Below are positions 24,071 to 35,512 of a stretch of DNA of 64,000 nucleotides, piece after piece. Every line of letters begins with the position of its first letter. Position 1 is the stretch's first letter. A program made the translations under genes and the position numbers. The DNA lies in assembly GCA_027924585.1 (NCBI GenBank), contig BSBM01000865.1:4701001-4765000 (forward strand), given 5' to 3'. The stretch is from Larix kaempferi. Taxonomy: Eukaryota > Streptophyta > Pinopsida > Pinales > Pinaceae. A model generated the notes under the pieces. That model saw nothing but the letters and a program-made list of their open reading frames with translations, was not told the DNA's origin and did not search any database.

Positions 24071-25024
24071 TGTCGCATCTTCACAATAAAAACATTTGAC
24101 GACACTTCCCTGCTACTTAAAACACCTAGAAGGGAAAAGTAATGAATGGCCCATAAAGACAAATCCTTCATGTCAGCCTACAAACCCAATTGAGACCTAT
24201 TTATCAACACTACCGCTCCTTGCTCCGGCTTAGGGGCACGGTAGTCCATACTACCACATTATGCTTCTTGCCTTGAGCGCGGTACTACCACCCTATGCTC
24301 AGGTTTAGAGGCGTGGTAGTCTCTTTTTAGCATTTTTTCCATGACTTGTGGGATCTTGATCTTCGAGATATTTTTAAGGATTGAAACCTCTATTTCGATC
24401 CTAACACATCTTCTCAGATTAGTGGGTCTAATCCACTAAACACTCCCAAGATCCATTCTTCTCTCTTGTTGGTTAATCTTCCTACACACTATAAGAGAGA
24501 GGCCTTCCATGAGCAAAGGGGAGGACTCTTTGAGATATCAAACCTATGGTATTAGATATTTGTGGAGTTAGCTAGAGTAGAAAGCACTTGGAGCTGAGAA
24601 TTGGCTTGAACATCAAGCAACCGTTGTAAGTAACTTCAAGTTTGCAAATAAAATATAACTTGTCTTGTTTCCCAAATTGTGTGTGTTGATGTTGTTTCAA
24701 TTACATGATTTGTTTCTATTATAGATTTGGATTCTGACATATATTTCAAGTTGTTAGAAAGATTGCATGTGCTTGTACTTTGATTCATCCCAACAGGTTC
24801 ATTCGCGAGGACTTGAGGATTGGAACAATAACTAGGACAAGCAATTAAATCGAAGGTCAGTTAACCCTCTTCTGTTTCTTCCAGCAGCATAATCTTGAAG
24901 CATTTGTTTGAATCTAGGAATTCAAGGTAGCATTTGTTATCTTTTTGTCCTAGTTTGAAGTTAGTTGAGTCTACTTTAACCTAAGAGAGTTTCTACCTAT
25001 CCGTAGGGAGAAATATCTACAACA
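24071..25024 (+). repeat. Element A 3' LTR
   Basis: The end is certain: both LTR copies share sequence through TATCTACAACA and diverge after 25024. The start TGTCGCATC at 24071 is the first TG after the purine run and is a guess, because the partner LTR lacks this part. The LTR includes dyad cluster copy 3 (24205-24330). Confidence 0.75.
24205..24330. repeat. GCGGTAGT/ACTACCGC dyad cluster, copy 3
   Basis: ACACTACCGC, CACGGTAGTCC, ATACTACCAC, GCGCGGTACTACC and GCGTGGTAGTC lie in the U3-like half of the LTR of element A. Confidence 0.55.
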
Positions 25025-25096
25025 TTTATTCTCTCTATTCTTCTTCTCTCATTGTTTAAAATATTCCATGGTGAAATTGTCTTATGAATCTAGTTC

Positions 25097-26533
25097 CTAG
25101 TAATTGAAAATATCACAATAAGCACCCCTCATTGGAATAGCAATCATTTTATTATTCAATACATATTCTCCCATAGTGAGATTGATATTATGGCATTTTC
25201 CTGAGCTATTTATGGTTCCTTCGTCTGCAATCATTAGTTGAAACTCTGGTGCTGGATATACAACACAATTGAGAACCTTGGCCAATTTACAGTGAATGAA
25301 ATTATGATTACTACCATAATCACTCAACACCGTTATCTTTTTATTTTTGATATATCCTTTGATCTTCAGAGTTTGAGGAGTGCTAATTACAGCCAATGCA
25401 TGACATGATATGGTGAGAGTAATCTCTTCGGAAGTAGTATCCTCTATTTCTTCATCTTGAGACAGTTCCTATTCTTTTGGTGCTTATTGTTCATTTTCTT
25501 CCTTTGCTTCACAATCTATGTAAAATAGTTTCTTCTCAGTGCACATGTGTCCCTTAATGTATTTTCTATCACAACTATAACAAATCCCTTTTGCTCTTTT
25601 TTCCTCTAGTTGTTGTGGTGTCAACCTTGTAGGTTGTGGATGACTTGAGACCACACTTCCTTCTTTATAGTTCTATGTGGTAGACTTCCTTGTTTCCATA
25701 ATTTTGTTTTCAACTTTTCTTGCCACCCTAAATGCATGATCCAAGGATTTAGGTTCCCACAGGAGAACCTCATGTTGGATTTTATCTCTTAAAGTTCCTA
25801 TGAAGATGTCAGTTAGATGCTCTTCTAGAATATCTGTGACCTTGATATTCAATCTTTGGAAGTTCTCAATGTGCTCCCCAACTGAACCCTTTTGTTTTAG
25901 ATTTATCAATTGGATAAAGAAGTTATTTCTCTTGGTTTCCTCATAATATGCTATCAATTCCTCTGTAAAAATTGTCCAAGTGACAAGTGGTTTACAAGAG
26001 AAAATCCATATATACCACACACACTGATTAGGTTCTAAATATAAAGATGCAATGCATACCTTTTGTGTGGACTGCACCTTGTGTAGCTCAAAGAACTACT
26101 CCATCTGTAGTACCCATGTGACTGGATCTGTGCCATCAAACTTCCTCATATCGATCTTTGGGATGTAGTTGGTTTTTGACCCCATGTTAGAGTCCCTAAA
26201 GTCATGATGTGTGTTCATTTGTTTTCATCATGAATTTCATGGGAGGTCTTCTCACTTCTAGGAAGACCTTCTTGAAACAAATTTACAAACCTTCTTTCAA
26301 AACTTCCATATCCCCCTCAAAACCTTCAAGTCATCTATGTCCTTTTTCAAATCATGCATTTTCACTTCCATTTCATTCTTGGTTTGACCTAGGATTGATA
26401 TTAGTGCATCTTTTCTCACTATTTTGTCTTGTAAATTAGATATGTCCTTGCTCATTTCTTCACCTTCATCATAAGTCCATGTAGAACTTTCTGGAGGATT
26501 ATTTGGTGTATAGGTTCCCCTTTTAGGATGCAT
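25097..26533 (-). pseudogene. Element D: Ty3/Gypsy gag and protease remnant
   Basis: Read on the minus strand: an N-terminal segment (26533-26297) with coiled-coil-like Lys/Glu/Met content, a gag domain (26077-25673; NFFIQLINLKQKGSV, HIENFQRL, then KVENKIMETRK), and a retropepsin-like segment (25396-25097). The latter has VLSDYGSNHNFIHCKLAK, in which the catalytic triplet DSG has become DYG. Frames are broken between these parts. The zinc-knuckle region between gag and protease (about 25500-25600) is degraded. The protein type differs from A, B and C. The rest of pol would lie beyond element A, outside the window. Confidence 0.65.
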
Positions 26534-26699
26534 TTATAAAAACATAGATATGTATCACACCCTAGGGTTCACCACAATTAGATCCTTCTACTCAAGTTAG
26601 TCAAGTTTAAAACGACATACATTTTTCAACCATCTATTTTAGGGCCGAATTAAAACTGAGGCAAAATTCAAATTTCAAATCCTTTGGTTTTGAAAATCT

Positions 26700-28010
26700 G
26701 CTATATCCTTATGTTTCATCTTTCTGATTCTATAGGTGGGTACTGAGAACATTAGGGTGACTCCAAGGGTGACTCATCGTAGAATACTCTGAACAAAGGC
26801 GACCAGGGATGCTATCATAAATAAGGGACTATATGCGATATACAGGGATGATAAGAAGCACCATTTGGGCCTTCTTCATAATTTAACGATCTCAAAGAAG
26901 GGATATAAGTGTGCTCGAAATGGTACCGTCGTGTGTATTTTGACGATCCCAAGACGATGAATTCTCATTGGTGTTTTCATTTTTAGAGAGTCTGAAAACA
27001 GAAAGAAGACTCTCTGAGTGGTATTTTTCTTAAGTTAGTCCCCAAATACCGAAAAATGATAAAAGTATACAATGGAGAACTCTTCTATCCAAAGTGGCTA
27101 GATTATTCCTTTTTCGTAACTAGTCCATCCGATCCGAAAAAGGGGTAACAGGAATAGAAAACAGGCAACCTTTCAAATACTTTAACAAGCATGAAAGGAA
27201 GCAAGTTTGCTCGGCGATATTTTCATTCTTTAAGGAGTTAGGAAAGAGCTTAAAATAAAATCCATGTCGGGAGTCTGCTTACAGGGATTGGGCAATGAGT
27301 TGACAATGTGAATTGAATGCATGCAAATTCATTTATGGATGTCAAATTACGAGGACTCATGATCTTATGTGGATATGAATTGTATGGAAGCCAAATGTAG
27401 GGGTACTAAAATGGTCACCGATGTAAGGTAGGCTCTACTGTCGAGTAAAGGGGAATGCAGTGACGGCTGGGTTGGGCCACTTACTCTAATAGGGGGGTCG
27501 TATAGGCATAAAGGTGAAACTGGATCAATGCATTAGATACTTTGGGGGGAGAAGATGACCTATATGCCAGTTAAGATATTATACCTATAGGGATCAGTTG
27601 TAGACTGAAAAAAGTGGAGTTCAATTCAACCTAAACCTGTACACATAGAAACGATACCAAAGCATAAAATGTGCATGCGGAAATCAAAACAAATATACAA
27701 GTGACATGTGACCTTAGGAAATGCTTGAGATCACACATGTGCACAAGTGATTAGGGTAAATCTCTTACCCCCATGCTATGGGCACAGGGTTTGTGATTAT
27801 GGATCACATATGTGTTTAGTTGAGTGATTGCCTCACTGAAATACTGAGATAAATTTGATGGGGTGGGGTCAAAATGATTGAGCATGCAACCTATCCTAGG
27901 TCTGAGGTAATATATTATGTCCCTTATCCTAGAGGGTTCAATGCGATGCGGATGTTCTCTTAGAGAGGGATCGATAGGGAATTGATCAACCGCTAGAAAG
28001 GGGGTGTACC
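26700..28010 (-). other. Element B 3' noncoding domain
   Basis: The minus strand around 27260-26880 matches the 3' noncoding domain of element A (AAAGTATTTGAAAGG, TTACCCCTTTTTCGG, repeated CTTTTCAGACTCTCT-like blocks). The remaining part shows nothing recognisable. Confidence 0.55.
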
Positions 28011-28016
28011 ATGAGG

Positions 28017-31000
28017 TTATTGACCATGGTCATACACCGAATTGGTGATATGATGATGGGGTATTCCCCCTGCAGGGTGGATGCCCCTAGTATCGCCAAC
28101 GAGAATGACACCGATGATGAGTAGCCAAGTGTTGGGGCCTACTCCCATGTTGTTGACATGGTATTTTCTCATCGATTCGAAAGGATTGAAAAAATAGGTT
28201 GGAGGGACTCGTATCTGTCGAAGCAATTGTAGTCAATATGGGTTGGTGATGAAGGCTCATCTGGAGGATGAGATGAAAAAAATGGTTTTCATCTCGGTCG
28301 ATGAGGATTATGGTGGGTGTATTTCCTCAACAACGGTGATCAAGGACTCTAAAGATGGATATCACAACTCAACGAGCACCAACCTATACTCGAGAAGGTC
28401 GAGGAAATGGTGGGAATAGTGGCCATAGATGCCATAAAATGCACAATATTGATTAGTGTGGAATGATTTGTTACATGTCTGAGAGGTCGGTAAGTGAACA
28501 ACCAAAATCTTCTCATAATCATCCAATGATTGCATATGAGTGTGGAGGGCAGGCAAGTGTGGACAATTATGGGTAGCGTGACCCAAGGTATCGCACAAAT
28601 CACAAGGCATAGGGGATCGAGTTAAGGTAGAGGAAGGGGGGTTCACAACTTTCTTTGCAGTTACCGAGGTGTTGGCTTTTGTGGCTTTTCTCCCAATCTT
28701 CTTGGAAGAAGAGAGAGAAGGATTGGATGCAGTTGTTGCTGACACCCTAGGGGCTAGGTGATTGGCGATGGTGATGGGTTGAACCGGTTGAAGCACAACC
28801 TATGGGGAAAGAGAGGGATTAAGTGAGAGTAAGTACCAGATGGAAGGCCCTAATGTAAGTCCCGAGAAGTTCAACATTTCCATGTCAGGCATGCTTACCA
28901 CCGTTGATGGTGGGAACAAAAATGGGATTGTTTGGATCGGGGTAGCTCCCACGTGGCTAGGTACCGATGGCGGTCGGGTTTGAGGTGGCCACTGAGGTTG
29001 TAGTTGGGGTAATGGTTGGACATCGAGCTATGATTCAGGAACTGATTTACTTGATGAAATAGTGCACACGCCCGATATTTCAACAACGGGCGGGGGCGGA
29101 GGTAGGGCGATAAACATGGTGGTCATGGGGGCCTATGAATAAATAATCGGCCACATAGTTGAATTCAAAGGATTAGATGCACCATGTATAGAATTGTCAA
29201 CCATGGGGAGGAAATTCTCTAGCGTAGTGAGTGCTTTAGGTTCATAGTTTGTAAGTTGGTCGAGTATGATGAACCGTCCCTCATGGGGGAACATCATGAG
29301 CCAAAAAATAGAAGAGGCAACGACCTTTATCGCTTACATGTAGCTTTGTCATAGAAGAAGGTTGTAGTCGATTTGCATTTACGACTTTGATGTCAATTAG
29401 GAAGTTTTTTTGGCTAACTGGATAGGGACATTGGCAAGAAGGACCTGCAGTTGAGTTGAGCGACCATCATAATCTCGAAGGGTAGTCATGGATGGTTGTA
29501 GAAAAGGGGATCCGAGTTTCTACCACATGAATTTGGATGTGATGCATGTAGAGGTTCCCTCATTAACTATGCATTGATGGATAACTAGGTTTCGGATCAA
29601 AACTGAGATTTGAAATGCGATGGAAGAAGGCATGTAGGGTTTAGAATGGTCTAAGTCGAATGCCATCAATCATGAGTCAGAAGGGTCGATCACACCTAAA
29701 GCATACAACAATGCTTTGCATTGTGCTGGGAATTTATTCAAAACTTCTAAGGTTGAAATAACAATGAGGGATTGGGCTAAGTCATCCACGATGTTATAAT
29801 TGGGGGCAGAACGGGAGTTGGGGTTATTAGTGATGCGACGTAATGGGAACTTGGGGGATTTTGGGATCCCTTAATTTGGAGGGGGTGGGAGGCCAAATGA
29901 CTGCTCTACAAGGGTGGCTTTGGTATCCTTATCCGCTATAATGGTCTCGGTACCTGAGCCATACTGATTACGTTGTGTTTGAAAGTTTAATTCGGGAGAG
30001 GACATCATTAAAAGATGGTGAAATCTTGAGTCAAGGACTTGACTAGAAGAAGCGGCATAAGTAACTAGTGGTTGTGTAGTGGCGACCCCTTGCATGGGTA
30101 CCATGTTGGGTATTGAAGACCCCTTGCGTGGATAAGGGGATTTTTATAACCATGGGTTGTGCAGTGGGTTGTGGTGGATTTGGTGGTGTCGAAGGTGTGA
30201 CGATCTCTTATCATTGGTTGTCCTCGTTCCAAATTTTTCTGGATCTCGCCAAATGGGGAGAATGGTGCGTATAATGGTCGTCAACCCCATAAAAAGAGCG
30301 TGGGTGGTTTGTGCGTAACTGAAGGTTCTTTCCTTGCCAAGGCTGCTGATTAGAGTTCTGATTGGCCAACGCAGCACCATTGTTGTCAGGGGTATTAGGA
30401 GGTTGTCTGGCCCCGCCCAATTGTTGATTGTTGCCATGGTTCCTACCTCATCTCCATTTAGGTTGACCTTGATGGTTTCAATGGGAGGGTTGGTTTTGAA
30501 CTTGGTTTTTCTAGGCATAAACCTACCCTTGTGGAACAGGAAGAGCTTGAGATTGGGTGGGTATAGGGGTCATTGGTGGTGGGTAGTAACCGGGATGTGG
30601 GGTATATGCTTGCGAGTTATGACCATAGCTAGGTGTTGTATATGTGGGAACATGTATGTGGGGATTTTGGGCCGGTGGAACATATGAAGCTGTCGCTCCA
30701 TAATGAGCCATTGCACATGAAATATCGGTGCCACAACTCATGGTGGGATGTGCAGGACTAGGTGTGGGGTGATATATGAGGGTTGGTGTTGGAGGCATAT
30801 GCACATAGGGTCGGTTGGTGGATGCAATGTGGCCAATGATGCCATCAACAACATGAGATTCCCCTGGGGCATCCTCCCAAGAGGAACCGACGTGATGAGC
30901 ATCAGGTAGTATCATGTAGAGGTATCCAGACTGTGCATAAATAATGTCGAATTATTGGGATTTCAGTAACACCTATTCTTCAATTTGGGGTTGTTCAGAT

Positions 31001-31980
31001 GCTACATCCTTGGCAATGGCTAGTATGAGAGATTTCAATAACCAATCTAAAAATATGTGGCCTTCTAATTTGATCTTACATAAACTGCAGTATCGACGCC
31101 ACTCATGGATATGGTCAGTGATGTGAGTGGTCGTACTCTGTCTATAAGAAAAGAGAATCTCAACACCAGCATCGTAACGAATTGGTAACTGGAAGAACTG
31201 CAGGAAGGTTGAATTCGTCCCGTGGGGTTGATCGATGTACCATTTGGCAGAAGCACTAGTAAATGTTCGTTTCAATAAACGTAGTAGTATGGATTCATCC
31301 ACTATGGAGTTAGAGGAACACCATAAGTGGAAGGACATGATGTGGTTCTAGGGGTCCTCACCACCCTTCCCCTTGAAATTGGGGATGTATGAAGAGATCT
31401 TGGTAGGCATGGGATTCCACATACGATCATGTCAGATCGGTTCATTGGTCAATCTATCTAGGTTAGGGAGGTTGAGACTGGACATGAATGGAAAACTTGC
31501 AAGAGGATGTGACATGGTCGGGCTGACCTGCGTGCTAGCCATGGTGACAATCATGTGGTCACCTCCATCGAATGGTGGTGCATTGGAAATTGTCATAATA
31601 GGAATCAAGGAAAAACCCATAAGAGGCGTAGGGATATGGAAGGATGGGTCAGTGCCCCCAAGGGTACCGCTGGTAACCAAAGGGGCTGTGGTCGGAATGG
31701 AACCACTACTGGTACAAATGGCCTCAGTGGAGGGATGAACTATAGTGTTGGGGGTAGGTCCTATAGGACAAGGCATGGTGGGTCCCATGGATTTCATGGA
31801 AAAAATGGATGTTGAAGTGGAAAAGGGGCCACTGGTGGGTCCACCACTGAAAATACCTCCATAAAACAGGTTAGGATTTACGACAACTATGGGGTTGGAT
31901 GGAGCTATATGTATAGGTGACTCTAACTCAGAGGAATTAGACGTGAAATAGTGGGATTCGGGATTAAAATTCGGGGACAA
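28017..31980 (-). pseudogene. Element B gag, retropepsin and C-terminal zinc knuckles, decayed
   Basis: Segments on the minus strand in order: N-terminal Pro/Ser/Thr-rich 31980-31432; gag core 31338-30973 (FHLWCSSNSIVDES; AKWYIDQPHGT; HIHEWRRY); Pro/His/Tyr-rich 30915-30523; damaged zinc knuckle at about 30330-30260 (NHPRSFYGVDDHYTHHSP); LLMMSSPELNFQTQRNQYG 30030-29970; protease with NEGTST at about 29565-29551, followed at 29522-29520 by an in-frame TAG in W-stop-KLGSP; a good zinc knuckle CDLCDTLGHATHNC at about 28608-28567; and a second damaged one, CAFYGIYGHYSHHF. The family normally has Asp as the first residue of the protease motif, so NEG would be inactive. Several frameshifts separate the segments. 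Confidence 0.75.
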
Positions 31981-33611
31981 AACGGTGCATCTCAGAGGTG
32001 CACTGTGAGGGGGTCCAATGGACAGTACTATGGGTAGTGCCCCATAGTTGGTGGGAGTGTTTCAGAGAATCAATGGTGACGAGTGTGTAAGTGCTAAGGG
32101 GTTGTGGTCTGAAAACTCGCTCAAAAATCCTAGTGCAATTGTGCATGCAAAAGGAGATCTCCCAATAAAAATGGCACTCAGGACAACAACAAGCTCCAAA
32201 ACACCTATTGCAACAACATGCTACAATAGGAGAGTAGCAATAAAATGGTCAGAATACCAACATGATGCACTCCTAAAAATAAAAATACTTGCTAATCTAT
32301 GGGGTATAGGAGCATTCAAACACCTAACTAAAAGATGGAAGCTCACACAAATAGTATCCCCTGCAGGGTGATGAAATCTGCAATCAGGAAATACGAAATC
32401 GAGAACCAAATGGCTAAGTGATATCCCTATAATGAGAGGGATCACGGGTAAATTATCCCTAGAATAATGTTGCTAGGCTACCTTGCTCATAGTACATCCG
32501 GAAAGATGTCCCAAGGATTTAGTTCTTTGGTCATTGTGCACCCAGTATGGGAGCCAACATGCACGACGAGAACAATGAGCTGGTGACCTTCAGTGTAGAG
32601 TGGAGAGTAGCGTTCCATTCAAACTTCCAAAATCAATCTTTCCACTTTCCCTCCTAAGGGAGAGGCCCTCCGAAAAATCGGTGTCAACCTACCAATAACT
32701 ACTAGGGGTTTTGGCTTCCTAAAATACAACAACTATGTTTCAAATGTATATGAAAAGGCGGTGTTGTTTGGATTTCTATCCCCAATGTACGAACCTAACT
32801 ACTAAATTGTTTTTGGTCCTGAAGTGAGGTTAAGATTTGTTGAGTTAAGGTTAATTTTAAGGCTTCGTTGGCGGCATGAACCAAGCGATAATTTGATTTA
32901 AGGAGTGATTGTGTGCGCTAGTGGTGTGTACAATAGCTAATAAATTAAATGCTTAACATAAATGAACAACTTCCAAAACTAAGTCTAGACTTTTTTTCTA
33001 TGAAAACAACATTTCAAAGTAGAAAGGCTACAACTAATCATTTATCATTCAAAGCATAAAAATGTTTTATTTTTCAACAAGCACTCACTGAAACAATAAA
33101 TATGCAGTGAAAAAGAATCTTGAATAGAACTAAAGAAGCAACAAATACTAAAAAATAAGGCTTTTTCTTTGCTGCGGGAAATGAAAAAGATTAACATAAA
33201 GACCACTACAACAAGCAAATGATTAAAAGCAAAATAAATAAAACTTTTGCTTACACTTTTTTTTAATTAAAAAAAGGGGTAGGGTGAAACCATGATATAT
33301 TTCAGTAACTTTTTATGTAGAATTTACATAAACAAATTACATATGTGAATTCCCCTTGAAAAAATACATGGTTTGAAAACAAATCGTGCAAATCTAAGTC
33401 CAGGAGGAAAATATATGTTAGTTTAAACATTTGCAATTTTCAACGATTTTTTGGACGAACGAAAATATTGTAGAGAGGATATATGGAAAAAACAAAGGCT
33501 CGGCTTGATCAACAAGGGTAGATTAAGGATGTTTTTAGGAATCTAATCACTCAGGCAGTATCAATAAAATTCAATCAATGGCCGGAAAGGCTGGAGAACG
33601 ATAGAGATCAT
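31981..33611 (-). other. Element B untranslated leader
   Basis: Between the primer site and gag; no credible coding sequence. AT-rich in 32880-33560. I see no clear match to the A/C leader block, though divergence may hide one. Confidence 0.5.
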
Positions 33612-33627
33612 CCCCAGTGGAGTCGCA
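33612..33627 (-). promoter_or_regulatory. Element B primer-binding site
   Basis: The minus strand reads TGCGACTCCACTGGGG, the A/C/E primer site with one G of the leading TGG lost. It lies eight bases after the LTR end. Confidence 0.65.
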
Positions 33628-33635
33628 AAAAACTA

Positions 33636-34513
33636 TGCTAGTATTTTCACACCAGCACATGCAAATATGCACCTACTAAGGGTTTTGCTAAACTTAGTAG
33701 AGTGTCAGTGGAAAATAAAATAAAATAAAAAACATAAATTAAACAACTAAACTAATCAAACATGGAAACCGTATTAAAATAAATCTCAATTAATCTTTTT
33801 TGCACTCTTTATCAATCAAACAGATAGAAACATCTTTTAAAGAATAAAGAATGCTATTTCATTATGTAAAAAATGGAATTTACAAAGATTTAATGTCACC
33901 TATGAGTTACAACAGGAGAGGCCCCTACAACTATTTGAGGGAGGGTTCACTTGGTCTCCTTGTAGTCCATGGTTCTCCGGCCACGTGTCACGTACATAAT
34001 CTATGGAAGGTTGAGAATGGAACACAAAGGGAGTTCTAGTCTCAGGGAGATTTTCGTAGAGTAATGGCTTGAGTAATGTATGGAGAATGGGTGTTGAGTG
34101 CTGGAATTTGATGGTTCATTTATAGGCACAATAGATAGATCTAGGATAATGACAAGGCTTTGATTTTTTATGTTTTTTTTGGCTTTTGGTTTTTTAATTT
34201 TTGGCTTTTGCCTTTGATTTTGTGCCTTGTACTTTTTTATTATTTTTCCAAATTGGGCTATCATAGATGTCATGCCAAGTTTCTTCTCTTTGTTGAGTGA
34301 TAAAAAGGAGAAACATCCAAAAAACAAGTCAGGGCATAAGTTTCTCATTTTTGAGATAATTGAGAAAATTAATTTTCTAAAATGGCCCTTTAATGTGAGA
34401 CTTTGGTTTTTCGGTCTTACAAAGGTAAAAATAATGGAAATAGAATGTGGTAATGATGTATAGGTTTTATGGGGCTAATGAAAAGGTAGGAGGATAAATG
34501 TTAGGTGTTAACA
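33636..34513 (-). repeat. Element B 5' LTR
   Basis: The minus strand starts TGTTAACACCTAAC at 34513, the same first ten bases as the LTR of C (43199), and ends near GCA at 33636 shortly before the primer site. The segment CTTAGTAGGTGCATATTTGC near its end also matches the LTR end of C. A TATAAATG box lies at 34124-34117. There is no second copy in the window, so the ends rest on comparison with C. Confidence 0.65.
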
Positions 34514-35512
34514 TAAATGTTGGGCCTTTTGGATGGTATATTCCTCAGTTTGGCGCATGGAGGTTGCACATATTTTGCAATGTTTGGTTGGAGTGATTTG
34601 ATGAACCAATGCAATAGGAACTAAGCTTGTATTTCAATTTTACTTAATGTTTGGTGTTTATGCCACTCATGGATGTGGTATTCTATGTGTGTAGAGGTAT
34701 TATGTATAAATTCTTTGAGAATTTTGAGGTCGAGATCATGGTGAACCTGAAGCTGAAAGTATGTGATAAATTTGGTGGTGAATGTCCCAAAGATGGAATA
34801 GGTCATTCCTGGTAAGTTCACATACCATTTTGGTGTTGTTCCAGTAAGGGTTCATTAAAAGAGGTGAATCCTCACAGATTCTTTTGCTATGCTATTATAG
34901 GAACACCATAAGTGGAATGGCAGGACGTGGTTGGTTGGTTGATCATCTCCTTGTTTCCCTTCAAATGCAGGGATGTATGAGCGAAGATTTTCAGGTATAT
35001 TTAGCCATACTTGATCATGTGCAATAGGGCCATTGATCATTTTGGCCAAATCAGGGATATTTAAGCTCTCCATGAAAGGTAGGTTGAGTCCCTCCATTGT
35101 ATGTTGTGTGTTGTTTCCTCAAGGGGGAGAATAGGACATATGTAGTGGTCATATCTATCTCTAATGGGAATACAAGGATTTTGTATTCCATCCTACTCAA
35201 GGGGGGAGAAAAACTAGGTAGATTTCTATCGAGGGGAGTAAATAAGGGGGGAACTCTTCTGTGAGAGGGTGAACCGAAGGGGTTTAAACTATCTCCAAGT
35301 GGAGAAGATGAAGGGATGCCTATTCCAATAGAGGATGAAGAAAAAGGATCTACGCTTTCTCCAAGGGGAGAAAATGACTCAAGCAAGGATCGAACTCGCC
35401 CTGATGATGCTATCAATGTGGCTCGGGAGTGGCCCCAGCTAAAGTATATCCCTTGTGAACCATGGGGAGAAAGTGGAAAATCACCCCTCGAGGGAGGAGA
35501 GAGGTCTTCCAA
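34514..35512 (-). pseudogene. Element E gag fragment
   Basis: Segments 35512-35051 (Pro/Ser-rich, repeated SPLG-like units), 35097-34855 (NLPFMESLNIPDLAKM, IPAFEGKQGDDQP, LPFHLWCSYNS) and 34821-34621 (FFQLQ-type gag helix, HIHEWHKHQ) are homologous to the gag of A, B and C. Past 34621 a stop (TAG) is followed by recognisable gag (WFIKSLQPNIAKYV) to about 34520, where element B begins. Multiple frameshifts. Confidence 0.7.

Larger units (their letters stand above)
10794..25024 (+). mobile_element. Element A: Ty3/Gypsy LTR retrotransposon lacking pol, with an antisense gene
   Basis: The right LTR is at about 24071-25024 and the left LTR is cut by the CACTA element to 10794-11314. The order is LTR, primer-binding site, leader, gag and protease (+), noncoding stretch, antisense mobile-domain-like gene (-), 3' noncoding domain, LTR. 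No reverse transcriptase, RNase H or integrase is recognisable between 18055 and 24070, so A looks non-autonomous. It lies next to gag/protease remnant D on the opposite strand, so it may have inserted in D; TTTAT (25025-25029) is the candidate target duplication, but the left partner is outside the window. Confidence 0.75.
26700..34513 (-). mobile_element. Element B: Ty3/Gypsy element related to A and C, no pol, 3' LTR missing
   Basis: On the minus strand: 5' LTR 34513-33636, primer site 33627-33612, leader, gag with protease and zinc knuckles 31980-28017, 3' noncoding 28010-about 26700. No reverse transcriptase or integrase is found. It interrupts the gag of element E at 34513/34514. The right-hand limit of homology is fuzzy and no matching 3' LTR is present, so B is 3' truncated where it meets element D. 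Confidence 0.7.
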
